DNA from: Saposhnikovia divaricata
Lineage: Eukaryota > Streptophyta > Magnoliopsida > Apiales > Apiaceae
Direction of reading: 5' to 3'
Assembly: GCA_036435485.1 (NCBI GenBank)
Contig: CM071600.1
Location: 113,080,046-113,144,045 of the forward strand
Length of the DNA stretch: 64,000 nucleotides
Both the position numbers and the translations under genes were made by a program. The notes under the pieces were generated by a model. That model did not search any database. It was not told the DNA's origin and saw only the letters and a list, made by a program, of their open reading frames with translations. Shown here piece by piece: positions 46,989 through 58,009 of the stretch. How positions within the stretch are numbered: the stretch's first letter is position 1; each line of letters begins with the position of its first letter.

Positions 46989-48357
46989 CTAGCATAACTT
47001 AATCTTTTCCAATAGCGGTGGTTGGACTTTTATTTCCATTAGACTCTCTTGTCCAATTCCTGGTAACCTCACCTCAATCTCCAGTTTCTCAAGGTCCTTG
47101 ATCAACTCGTCCACTGACGTTATCATCTTGAGTTTCTCCTTTCGGCTAAGTGCATCGGCCACTACGTTGGCCTTCCCTGGGTGATAATGAATCTCACAAT
47201 CATAATCTTTAATTAGCTCTAGCCATCTCCTCTGCCTCATGTTTAACTCTTTCTGAGTAAATATGTACTTTAAGCTCTTGTGATCCATGTAGATTTCACA
47301 CTTTTCTCCGTAAATATAATGTCTCCAGATCTTCAAAGCGAAAACTATCGCTGCTAATTCCAAATCATGGGTGGGGTATCTTATCTCATATTCCTTAAGT
47401 TGTCTGGACGCATACGCAATCACTTTACCATGCTGCATAAGCACACACCCTAAACCTTTGTGGGATGCGTCGCTATAAATCACAAAATCTCCCTTATCAT
47501 CAGGTAGGGCTAATACTGGTGCTGTCACCAACCTCTTTTTCAATTCTTGGAAGCTCTCTTCGCATTTTTCAGTCCACACAAACTTCTCGGTCTTGCGAGT
47601 TAGTCGGGTCAAAGGGGCTGCTATCTTAGCAAAGTCTTGGACAAATCTCCTATAGTAGCCAGCCAACCCTATAAAACTTCTCACCTCTGTCGGAGTGGTT
47701 GGTCTCTCCCAATTTGATACAGCCTCTATTTTGGCTGGGTCCACTAGAATGCCTTGTTCGCTAATCACATGCCCTAAAAACTGAACTTCCTTCAACCAAA
47801 ATTCACACTTCGAGAACTTAGCGTACAACTTTTCTTCTCTCAATGCTCCCAATACAATCCTCAAGTTCTCTGCATGTTCCTCCTTCGTCTTGGAATAAAT
47901 CAAGATGTCATCGATGAAGACTATAACACACTTGTCCAAGTATTTCTTGAAGACTCGATTCATTAAGTCCATGAAAGCTGCAGGGGCATTCGTTAACCCA
48001 AATGACATCACTAGGAACTCATAGTGTCCGTACCGGGTGCGAAAGGCCGTCTTTGGTATATCTTCCGGTTTAATCTTTAACTGGTGATACCCGGTCCTCA
48101 AATCAATTTTGGAAAAATAAACTGCGTCTTTCAATTGATCAAACAGGTCATCTATCTTGGGCAAGGGATGCTTATTCTTTATAGTCACCTTGTTCAACTC
48201 TCTGTAGTCTATACATAACCTCATACTACCATCCTTCTTTTTCACGAACAACACCGGGGCTCCCCACGGTGACACACTAGGTCTTATCATCCCTTTATCC
48301 AACAACTATTGTAACTGAGTGGCTAGCTCTTTCATCTCCACTGGGGCTAGCCGATAT
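46989..48357 (-). pseudogene. Tekay reverse transcriptase and RNase H
   Basis: RT: ..MRLCIDYRELNKVTIKNKHPLPKID.., catalytic VIVFIDDILIYSKT. RNase H: ..DFVIYSDASHKGLGCVLMQ.., ..THDLELAAIVFALKIWRHY.., ..HPGKANVVADALSRK. The long open part is 48305-46989. Just upstream, a TAG (48306-48308) and a 1-nt deletion near 48358 (expected ..SKAPYRLAP) break the join to protease. Confidence 0.9.
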
Positions 48358-49201
48358 GGGCTTTCGAAATTGGGGCCGTACCCGGAACTAAGTCTATAGC
48401 GAACTCGATGTCTCTATCAGGTGGTAGTCCGGGAAGATCATCCGGAAATACGTCCGCGAACTCATTAACGATAAGGATTTCCCGTAGGTTTGGTGCCTCC
48501 TTCTTGGTATCCTTCACATAGGCTAAATAGGCTTCGCATCCTTTACGTAACAACTTCTTAGCTTGAATCATGGTCAAGAACTTTTGGTTTTGCCGTTTTC
48601 CACTAAACACTACTTCCTCGTCCCCTGGCAGTTTCAAACTTACTTCCTTCTTTACACAGTCAATCTGGGCTCCGTGGGTTGTTAACCAATCCATACCTAC
48701 TATTACGTCAAACTCTCCTAGTTTAAAAGGTATTAAGTCTACCCGAAAATGTCGCCCTTCTATTTCTAGGTCACAACCTGGACATACTTGGCTAACCGGG
48801 ATAATTTCATGATTAGCTATCTCTATTTGCAATCTGTCTTTCAATGGTTCCGTCTTAAGGCCTAACTGACATACAAAATCTAGAGATATGAAAGACTTGG
48901 TAGCTTCCGAATCAAATAAAACATTTGCCTTAACTGAGTTGAGTAGTAGAGTACCTGCAATCACATCCGTGTTCCTCACGGCATCCTGCACCGTCATGTT
49001 AAAAGTTCTTGCAGTAGGGGCCTTGTTAGAAGCAGTTCCACTCACTCTTGATGCAGCTGGCCCAGAGGACATACATTCCCTCATTCGGTGCCCTGGTTTC
49101 CCACACTTAAAGCAATTTCCTCCGGCACTGGTGTTGTTACTAGTTCCTCGACAGGCGTTAGCATAATGTCCTGTCAGCCCACACTTGAAGCACTTCACAT
49201 C
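48358..49201 (-). pseudogene. Tekay zinc knuckles and protease
   Basis: Two CCHC knuckles (CFKCGLTGHYANAC and CFKCGKPGHRMREC) are followed by the retropepsin domain ..VLFDSEATKSFISLDF... The active-site triad reads D-S-E where the family has D-S/T-G, so this protease copy is probably inactive. The frame leads into RT through a 1-nt deletion. Confidence 0.85.
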
Positions 49202-50269
49202 CTACAGGTTACACACGCCCGCATGTTTCCTTCCACATTTATTGCATTCTGGGGGTAGGGCTCCAGATGGGGTAGAGTAAGACGATCCCTGTGGTCGGCC
49301 GCTCTGGCCCACACTCCAACTTTCAGCTCTCTTGGTTCCAAAGTTTCCACTGGGTTGGGACATCGTTCCTCTCTTAAATTTGCTCGGAAAGCTCCCTTCC
49401 GCAGAGTTTCCCTTTCGACTATCAAACTTCCTCTTCTTTCCTTCCCTCTCCTTCTACATCTGTTCACTCCCAGCCTCAACAATCGATGCTTTCTGTACCA
49501 GGGTGGCATAGTCTGTCAGCTCAAGAACCGCCACACGATTCTGAATCCATTGCTTTAACCCTAATTGAAACCTTCGGGCCCTCTTTGCTTCAGAGTTTAC
49601 ATATTCCGGCACAAATCTTGACAACTCAGTAAATTTGGCCTCATACTCGGCCACCGTCATGTTACCTTGCTTCAGTTCCAAAAACTTCAGCTCCATTTGT
49701 GTCTCCATGAACCTAGGAAAATACTTCTCCAAGAATAGCTCGCTAAACCTCTCCCAGGTCACCACACCTCTTCCTTCCAAATTCTTCTTAGCTTCCCACC
49801 AATAGTTCGCCTCACCCTTCAGAAGGTAAGTGGTGAAAACAGCCTTCTGCTCCTCAGCGACACCTAGTATCTCGAAAGATTTTTCCATTTCCTTCAGCCA
49901 GGCCCTTGCCTCGACCGGGTCGGCAGTTCCTTTAAATTCTGGGGGTTTCAGGGATTTGAAGTTCCGGAAAGCATTTGCATTAGCATTTTGGGGTGGTTGC
50001 TGAACCGGGGGACGGTCCAAATTCTGCCTAAGTAGTTCCATGAACTGTTCCATAGGGCCTCCCCTAGGGTGTTCTACCTCTCGGGTGTCATCACCAGCTT
50101 CTTCTTCTTCATACTCAGAGTCATCAAACAAGTTATGATCGTTTCCCTCACTCTCACTCAGGTTGACATTCTCCCCTTTATGGTTCTGGTGGCCTCCGGT
50201 CCAATGGTGGCTACCCTGGCCCTCAGAACTGATCGGGTGAGCTCGAGTGTTCATTCTTCTGGGTGGCAT
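49202..50269 (-). pseudogene. Tekay gag
   Basis: ATG at 50269 (MPPRRMNTRAHPISSEG..). An acidic N-terminal part is followed by the Retrotrans_gag domain (..LKPPEFKGTADPVEARAWL.., ..NYWWEAKK.., ..RFMETQMELKFLELKQG..). TAG at 49454-49456 interrupts it after ..EAGSEQM. The frame continues through a Lys/Arg/Ser-rich stretch and a CNKCGRKHAGVC motif to a second TAG at 49202-49204 just before the zinc knuckles. Confidence 0.85.
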
Positions 50270-50968
50270 GATTCTGATAATAAAACAAGAAATGGGTTAG
50301 GGTTTTCCAATTACCTGACAGCGTTTACACGGGTGGAAGTTACAAAAGTTTTAATAACCCGATGCTGGAGATAAAACGTCAGAATATTTTTGGGAAAAAA
50401 AAATCTCTATGGGATGCGAAAAAATTTGCAAGAGTTTTCAAAATTTCGAAACCTCAAATTTTTTATTTTTTTTGAAAAATTTTATTTAAAAAAATTGTAG
50501 GAACATTTTTGGAAATTTGTAGAGAACAATTTGAAATCGCATATCGTAAATTTGAAACAGCATGGTTGTATTTGTGGTTTGTAGCAATTGTATAAATTCA
50601 CAGTTGTATATCAAAACAGTAAAGCATGGCATCGGAAAGTAAGGCAGTTGAGACAATATCAAGGAAACTGAAACTAAATAAGTACGGTACAAGGGTTATC
50701 ACAACGTTTGGATGTTAGAGCCAAATACATAGTCCCGATGTCAAAGTCTAGCAAAAGTGGAACAAATACAAGTACATCATCTGAATAGTCAGGGCTACAC
50801 AAAAGTAGGGCTACATCCGTACATACTACCCGAAGTCACATCTACATATCTGTAGGTCAGTCTACTCATCCACTGGTCAGAAAGGATACCACTGCACAAG
50901 TCAACTATCCCGCAAAATCGACACACTAATGTCATCTGAACCTAGGGGACTGAGCTATCCGTAACACA
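50270..50968. other. Untranslated leader between extra ORF and gag (Tekay)
   Basis: About 700 bp inside the element between the stop of the extra ORF and the gag ATG. No coding frame and no second promoter recognised. Confidence 0.5.
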
Positions 50969-51709
50969 TCATGGGGCCGCACCGCGACGGAGCAAGGTCC
51001 TCACTCGGGAAAATGCACGACGCACAACACGCCTAGCATCCCTAGCCTGGATCACTCCGCCCCCGCGGATCCCTAAACCAAGAATCCTCTCGCGACTCCT
51101 CCTCTCAATCCTATGGAATCGAGCCCTAGTCCTCCTAGCAACAGCGGTCCTCATCTCAGCCTGGATCCTCAAGCGCGCCTCGCGCTCCTCCACTAGTGCC
51201 CGCCTCGCCTCGTTAAGTCGGGCCTCTGCAGAAAGTAAGTCTCGGGTCAGGAACTGCACCACGTAGGCGTGCTCAGTACCCGACACTGGGGGTAGGTCCA
51301 TCGGTGGAGGTGGTATGACAGGAACAAGAGCAGGTGCAGTAGCAGTAGCAAGAGCAGGAGCAGTGGCAGGGGTAGGGTCAAGCTCCTCCTCGCCAGAAGT
51401 ATCATCCTCGGAGTCACCGTCCGATGAAACAGGGCTCGATGACTGCGGAGAAGGTGGGGGTGACACAACACGACCCTCACCGGATCTCACACTCTCCTCA
51501 TCAGTAGCTACAGGAGATGGGGTAATAGGCTCTGGCTCAGGCTCAAAGGGCTCCTCAACAGGATCCTCATCATCAGTATCTCCTATCAACGTAATCCAGG
51601 GGCCGAGCTCAGAGTCAGCACCCATATCCTCCTCAAGATCCTCAGTATCTCGCATCAGTGCCTCATCATGCTCTCTCTCGAAAGCCTCAGGGTCTGGTAT
51701 CTCCTCCAT
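50969..51709 (-). CDS. Intact extra ORF upstream of gag in the Tekay element, unknown function
   Basis: 246 codons. ATG at 51709 is immediately preceded by an in-frame TAA, so the start is well defined. The N-terminal third is strongly acidic (..EREHDEALMRDTEDLEEDMG.., ..DTDDEDPVEEPFEPEPEP..). A Pro/Ser/Ala-rich middle follows (..PPPSPQSSSPVSS.., an Ala-Thr-Leu-rich run). A probable coiled coil (..LLSAEARLNEARRALVEE..) leads into an Arg-rich basic tail (..ARRTRARFHRIERRSRER.., ..RTLLRRGAAP). It sits between the PBS and gag. It has no stop, although gag and pol of the same element have several. I recognise no family. Opposite charge at the two ends could suit RNA or capsid binding, but that is a guess. 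Confidence 0.65.
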   Translation of the reverse strand: MEEIPDPEAFEREHDEALMRDTEDLEEDMGADSELGPWITLIGDTDDEDPVEEPFEPEPEPITPSPVATDEESVRSGEGRVVSPPPSPQSSSPVSSDGDSEDDTSGEEELDPTPATAPALATATAPALVPVIPPPPMDLPPVSGTEHAYVVQFLTRDLLSAEARLNEARRALVEEREARLRIQAEMRTAVARRTRARFHRIERRSRERILGLGIRGGGVIQARDARRVVRRAFSRVRTLLRRGAAP

Positions 51710-51925
51710 TTACACAAGGGAAATAAGGAGGGTCACTAACCAAAAAAGAAAGGTTTAAGAGTAGTTCCCTCACGGGCCTTAAAGTCAGGGCTATATCCGA
51801 TAACCCGACTACAAACTCGATGAGAGTTCTAAGTATTATTAAGGTTGTTATTAGGGTTATTATTATTGTTATTATTATTAGGGTTGCTTTCTTAAATTAC
51901 TATTGTTTCTGAGAACTGTAACCTC

Positions 51926-51937
51926 GCTCTAATACCA
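51926..51937 (-). other. Primer-binding site of the Tekay element (tRNA-iMet type)
   Basis: Minus strand, four bases after the LTR: TGGTATTAGAGC, one base off the common initiator-Met PBS TGGTATCAGAGC. Confidence 0.85.
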
Positions 51938-51941
51938 TTTC

Positions 51942-54900
51942 TGTGATGCCCCCAGATCCGGGGTCGGAGATCTAGGCGCTCACGGTCCATTTTCCATTAA
52001 TAACATACCTGTTCTTGCACATAATATATAAAACAACCATCGACCCCACAATAAACTCACACCGCACACACACACACAGGTTAGAGTCTCAGAAATGTCA
52101 CCACATTGATTAAGCAGAAATAAAAGTATCAGAGTTATTAAAGACCGAATTAAATAGTATTTATGCTACCAGCGACACTTCGATATGAAGCGAAGTTGGC
52201 GGCTTGAAAGTTTGTTACGATACACTGCCTTGCACAGGTCATACTGATAAATAAAACGAACTAACAAAAGCTGCCAACCAATCCGGCTAATGGGGCCTAC
52301 CGGTGGAATCTCAACTGCTGGCTCGGGTCTAGTCACCTGCTTTCGAGCAGTCTATCTGGGTCTTGCCATTTCGCTTAGCTGTTGTGCTTGTAAATTTGAA
52401 AACAAGCAAGAGTGAGCAACTATAGCTCAGCAAGTAATATATGAATAAGGTAAGCAATATAACATTCCATATGATTAGCAGTTATTAAACTCGTTGTATC
52501 AATCAGATATAAAATCACTTGTCATTGTTGATAAATTCCGAAGGTACACCAATACGTGCCCTTGTTTTCAAAATAAACTTGCAGTTCTAGATACTGCATA
52601 GAGTCAACATCTTTCTCATCAAAATAGAACACTATCAGCAACTTGGCACAAAAGCCTAAGAAGCAGTGTCAAAACATTTTTCCAAAATGGAGGAATGGGA
52701 CTTAAAGAAAACATAAAACCTGACAAGGATTGACGATGATCAGTCGCCACATCCAAGTCCAATAATCCGCGGGTCTTCTCTACCGGTAGAAGGATAGAAA
52801 CTACATCCGTAACTATCCCCGGGTGAAAACTACATCCGTAATCACCCTCGATGAAAACTACATCCGTAATCATCCTTCGGCAACACCTGGGCCGGAATAA
52901 TAATTGATGGACCGCCTGGCTCACGGCCGCTTACACATCCCGGGAATCGTTCGTCAACGGTTCCCACATCAGTCGACTGATGATTCTTGAAATCATACAA
53001 GAAGCAGAACCTGACCGGGGGTTTTCGAAAATGTTTTGAGTTCGAAAGAGTTCGAGTTTGAAAGTATTAAATGTATCTTGGATTGACTTCATCTTTGAAA
53101 CAATGAACAATAATTAATAAATAATATTTTAAGATTTAATATTAATAATTAATAAAATAATTATTCGATAAAATAAACTTTTAATCCAAGATAGGGTTTC
53201 GGGTATTTACGAAGATATAACAATAATTACTTGAGTATACGATACTCCCCGAATGACCCTTCGGGTTTTCGCAAACTAGTTACGATATAATAATATACCG
53301 CTCCCCGGTCAATAGTATATACGGACCGCTACGACCTCTATTGCTAGAGTCGTTGTCCGAAGAAAACATTTCAATCTAAGTTCAAGGGGTACAAACATAT
53401 ATGTGCTTATACAATCTCAATTGCATCAATACTTCGATAAACATAACATTTGATATAATTGAAAACTACAAACACAACAGTGAAAGTCCTTGTATATGTA
53501 TAAGTTTTAAAAAGTAAACTTGCCTTGGTTTGGTTGGGGTGGTCGAGCGTGCGGAGTGGAACGATCTATACATACGCAATAACCGCTCGTTAGTACCTTA
53601 ATCAATATCTCTTTAATTACGGGGTTTTAGGGGGTACGAAATTAACTTAGTGACTTCGTCTTATGACTCTCTAGCCCCACTATAGGTTCATGTCATCCCT
53701 CGATTACGCTCGTCACTTACTCGACTTAATTTAGTTACCACATTCGAATCACAACCATTACCCCTAGAATTATGCTCCACTAACGACTTTTTCCCTTGCG
53801 CAAAATTTACTCTAGCATTTTTATAAAATTCAAAAATTCATATTTTAATCCAATTCTTTTTGGGTGGTCTTCACCACTGCATTCCCTAACTTCTCAAATT
53901 TTTCCATGATCCCACATATATTTTTAGGGGTTTAAACAAGGTTCACAAGGGGGTCACTTAGTGCAGTCCGGAATCCAGAAACACAATTTACTTCTCCGGC
54001 CATAAGGGCATCTCCAATAGAGGTTGCCAATATAGTTGCCAACTTCTACCACATCATCATATATATTATTTTTTTATTTCTTCTCTCCTCCATCTCATTG
54101 TTGGAAACTTTTGTTACAAATCTACTCCAATAGGTGGCAACTTTAAAAGTTGCCAATGTGGTCCCATATATTAATTTTGTATTGTCTTATAAATACATTT
54201 AAAATATGAGAGATATAAAAAAGGATAAAGTTAAATACATTTTTGAGGAGTTGTATGTGTTTTAACTAAATAGGGAAGTTGCCAACTTTTGGCAACTTTG
54301 GTGGGCAACTTCTTGGCAACATTGACACTCCAATAGGTGGGCAACCAAGAGTGCCATGCCACATAGGACTTGGCAACCTCTTGGCAACCTCTATTGCAGA
54401 TGCTCTAACTTAAAATCTATACATCACCTAGTTATGAACCTTACATTTCCAGAAACTACATTCAATTATCTTTCCAACAATATATGGTAGGACCTCAGGG
54501 GACAAGATTTGAGGGTTCAAAACCAAGTTAAAAGACAGGTCAATGTTCCTGGAAAAACTCAGCAAGCATGTATTACTTAGATCAACCAATTTTCTTAATT
54601 CCACAACACAACCAACACTTAATTCACTTAGTTCATGCTTTACAACACTCATGGAGATACATATACTATCCACAATCATAAAAATCACAATCACAACATC
54701 AAAACTCAAGATCCATGTCATCCATTACTTATACAACCAAAATTAACACATATATACATGGATCTATCACCAAACATTATAAACACTACATGGCCAAAAG
54801 GATTTGTGATCTTTATACCTTCTTGAGCACCTAGGAGCCTTGGATAAGCCTTACAAAACTCAATAACACCTTGAATGGTCTCCTACAACCCTTACAATCC

Positions 54901-55766
54901 AAGATCTAAAAGAAAAACCAACCATGGTTACTATTCACAATATCTATTATAATTAATATCTTGAAATTGGATGGATGAAATGGCTTGAAACTCTTAACAT
55001 ACCTTGCTTAGATGATGGTGAGGGCCTAGGAATTATATCTTGATTTATGAGTGATGGGAAATGGGGGAGGAAGAATTTTCTTCTTCCTTTTTTGTTCTTG
55101 GCCGAGAGCTCCTTGGAAGGGGGGGGGGAGTGTTTTTGATTTTTTTGTGTTTGTTTGTTTGGTGAATAATTGTGTTAAAAGGTGTTGGGTGATACATAAT
55201 GTGTATGTATAGGCAAGGTACTAGCATAGGTATGGTCACATGTACTACTTGTCTCCTCTTTTTGAAAAGCAAGGTAACTAGTTACTATTCCCCTTCCATT
55301 TGGTTAACTAGTTTGCTTATTTCTAACCACTTGGTTGCATGGGACTTGCATGCAATACTACTCCTTGTATCATTATTCTTCCACCAATGCTTGTCATTTA
55401 ATCTTTAATTCGTATCGTATCTTAATTAATCTTTCGTAATAATATTTTGTCGCGTAGAGATTTCCCCTATAATTCCTTAAGTACTTAATTGTGTAAATCC
55501 CTCGAATATCCATAGTTCCTCGTCATAATCCTTAATAAATCTTTCAATACTCTAATCATTCTCAAATCCCAAGTTTTATACATCTTACTAACAATAAGAC
55601 TCTTGCATTCACAATCTTCCTTTTATCTTACATAGTGAATGCAACAACACAGTTTCTCAGACAATCAATTCTATTAATCAACAGGGATGACTAGAAAGGT
55701 TCCATATTGACAATGTCACAAGATATTAAATAAAAGAAAATATTACCAAAAATTATGGTTCTTACA
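51942..55766 (-). repeat. 5' LTR of the Tekay element (3.8 kb)
   Basis: On plus it begins TGTGATGCCC and ends GTTCTTACA (TG..CA). The PBS lies just outside its left end and Athila sequence just outside its right end. It includes the Harbinger MITE at 54006-54405. Short frames inside show no recognisable protein. Confidence 0.85.
54006..54405. mobile_element. Harbinger/Tourist-type MITE in the Tekay LTR
   Basis: Inverted termini gggcatctccaatagaggtt and gagcatctgcaatagaggtt, flanked by a TAA duplication (54003-54005, 54406-54408). The 400-bp interior repeats 'ttgccaact/ggcaacct' motifs. No transposase. Confidence 0.85.
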
Positions 55767-56243
55767 CCTCTAGGTATGTCTCCATTTCAGTTGGTTTTTG
55801 GGAAAGCATGTCATTTACCTGCAGAATTAGAGCACAAGGCATATTGGGCGTTGAAGAAGTTGAACTTGGACATCAAGGCTGCGGGTGAGAAACGGTTGCT
55901 TCAATTGAATGAACTTGAGGAATTTCGTGAGCAAGCTTACGAAAATAACAAAATGTATAAGGAGAAAGTCAAGAGGTGGCATGATAAAAGGTTGGTACCA
56001 AAAGCATTCTTGCCAGGTCAACAGGTGTTGCTATTTAATTCTCGCCTCAAACTTTTTTCGGGAAAACTCAAGTCGAGATGGTCGGGTCCATTTATTGTGA
56101 AGACGGTGTTTCCACATGGAGCTGTTGAGATTTTTGAAACAACACCGGATCATGCATTTAAGGTGAATGGACAGCGGTTGAAGCATTACTATGGCGGGTC
56201 ATTTCAGCGTGAGAAGGTTTCCTCCGTTTTGGCGTCTACTTGA
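55767..56243 (+). pseudogene. Athila-like integrase, C-terminal part
   Basis: Starts abruptly at the Tekay LTR boundary with PLGMSPFQLVFGKACHLPAELEHKAYW, the well-conserved region after the catalytic Glu of Athila integrases. It continues to a SRWSGPFIVKTVFPHGAVEI module and ends at a TGA, ..SSVLAST. It is the displaced 3' portion of a host element that the Tekay copy split. The rest of Athila pol is not in this window. Confidence 0.9.
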
Positions 56244-56349
56244 TTCGAAAGAAGAACGTCAAGCTAATGACGTAAAAGAAGCGCTTCTTGGGAGGCAACC
56301 CGAGTATGAAGACTACTTGTTGTATCTTTTGTATTCAAAAAAAAAATTC

Positions 56350-56455
56350 AGAAATTGACCGCGCAGACTGCGCCCTCTACTGCGCAGACTGCGCCCCTCA
56401 GCAGAAACCTACTATGCAGACTGCGCCGTGACTCCGCAGCCTGCGCACCAAACCC
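56350..56455. repeat. GC-rich short repeats 'gcgcagactgcgcc' (Athila leader)
   Basis: Four variant units of tgcgcagactgcgccc between integrase and the second ORF. The same motif recurs inside the Athila LTR at about 59815-59910. Confidence 0.75.
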
Positions 56456-56842
56456 CTGCCAGCCGAATTTTTTTCCTTAAAACACCCCAAATCTTCATAT
56501 TATCAATTCTTAATCCTATTTTACATCATATCCCTCTCCTAATTCTATTATATCTCTAATTTCCTCTCCAAATCCTAATCCTTTTCCTCATATATACAAA
56601 TACCACTATATAAACACACATTACCTATATCTAAAATCCAACTTTTGCCACTTTCATCAATTTCAAGATTCAAGGGAGGCCTAGTTCAAATTTTTTGTGG
56701 ATTTCAAGCATCTACACTTCTTCGATTCGTTGGGTATTGATCTAATCTTTTCTCGTTATTCTTACGAATTTGTGTTTTTGCTACGTATTGGAATTCGAAC
56801 TTTGTGGGTTTGTGTTATTGTTATTGGATTACTCTTGATTCT

Positions 56843-58009
56843 ATGGCTCCTAAAAGGCAACGGTTGACGGGTAGTAGTAGTGGTACTCGTCCATCTTCGG
56901 ACGAGGATTCAAATTCTGGGGGAGAGATGGAAAAGTTTGTATCTCCTGCAGTCGAAGCAGAATTTGCGAGGTTGTCGAGTAAGGGTGTTCTTAGGGAGAG
57001 GCTGTTCTTGCATACTAGGCCGGTTGAGATGGTTCAGATGATTCAGGAGAGGGGATGGGGATATTTCTGTGAGTATGCTAGTGATGTTCCTCTGAATGTG
57101 GTTCGTGAATTTTATGCTAACGCAAAGGTTGAGAGGAATAACTATACAATGGTTAGGGGGATGACAGTTGATTATTCGCCTCGTGCCATTCGTACTCTCA
57201 TTAGGATTCAGCCTAAGCGTAGGGGTGTTGAGGATTGGTCTCGCAAGACGAGGGATGATGTTGACTTGGATACTTTGATAGCTGAGCTGTGTGTGCCAGG
57301 GACAGTTTGGAAAGTGAGGTCGGGTACTACTGAGTGTACTACATTTCCTTCTGCATCCATGACTAGGTTTGCCCGGGCATGGTTCCTTTTTATCTGTTCG
57401 AGTATCTTGCCTTCTTCACACACTGCTGATGTGATGGTCGACAGAGCTATTCTACTTTGGGGTATTCTCAGGGGTGAGTATGTTGACCTTGGTTATGTAA
57501 TTAATCAGAGTATTCTTCAGTTTATGGGAGGTCCTTCGTCAGCCAGCATGCCTCATGGGTCTGTTATTGCGGGGTTATATGATACTGTGAGAGTCAGATG
57601 GTTCAACGACGAACCTTAGCAGGCGGTTTTGGCACCGATTGATGATGCTTCTATTGGTAGGATGGCAGAGTGGCCGGGCGGCATTCCGCATCCTAGGGGT
57701 TTAGGTTATCTGGTGGGTGGTGCTGGTGGTCAGGGAGCGGGCGCTCCGCCACAGGTTCCGAGAGTTCTGAGAGCTGGTCCACAACAGGGTATGGTGGACA
57801 TGTCACCCCTTGATACTCACTTCCGGCGCCTTAACAGGCGTATTGATGCGATGCACGCGAGTAACAGAGAGTATGCTGAGGATATGACAGCAGCTTTGAG
57901 CACAACTTTTCAGTCCACGTGCATTACAGTTCAGTGGCCAGTTTATGGAGCTCGTACGCAGTATCCACCACCTGATTCACCCGAGGAGGGTGACGATTCT
58001 GATGAGTAG
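56843..58009 (+). pseudogene. Athila second ORF ('putative plant transposon protein', env-position)
   Basis: The ORF downstream of pol starts at ATG 56843 (MAPKRQRLTGSSSGTRPSSDE), preceded by an approximately 600-bp leader. The N-terminal Ser/acidic part is followed by a plant-transposon-protein domain (..FYANAKVERNNYTMVRGMTVDYSPRAIRTLI.., ..FARAWFLFICSSILPSSH..; Pfam PF20167 style). An in-frame TAG at 57617-57619 is followed by CAG and the frame then runs on to 58009 (Gly/Ala-rich linker, ..LNRRIDAMHASNREYAEDM.., acidic tail). A CAG-to-TAG mutation is likeliest; stop readthrough is an alternative. Athila ORFs here are often called env-like, but no signal peptide or membrane anchor is evident. 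Confidence 0.7.

Larger units (their letters stand above)
45417..55766 (-). mobile_element. Tekay-type chromovirus (Ty3/gypsy), left LTR mostly missing
   Basis: Minus-strand element: full 3825-bp LTR at right (51942-55766), PBS, an extra ORF, gag, protease, RT, RNase H, integrase with chromodomain, PPT, then only 132 bp of the other LTR (45417-45548). That remnant differs from the matching right-LTR segment (55635-55766) at one base, so the insertion is young. The right flank is Athila integrase (cct.. at 55767). The left flank is LINE, not Athila, so a deletion or rearrangement removed the left junction. Confidence 0.9.

Noticed and set aside
49195..49509. Arg-rich 104-codon minus-strand frame over the end of gag
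   Set aside because: Out of frame with gag; the true frame reads through ..SQPSGNFGTKRAESW.. into the zinc knuckles.
51315..51758. 147-codon plus-strand Ser/Gly-rich frame
   Set aside because: Antisense shadow of the acidic/Arg-rich ORF in the Tekay element.
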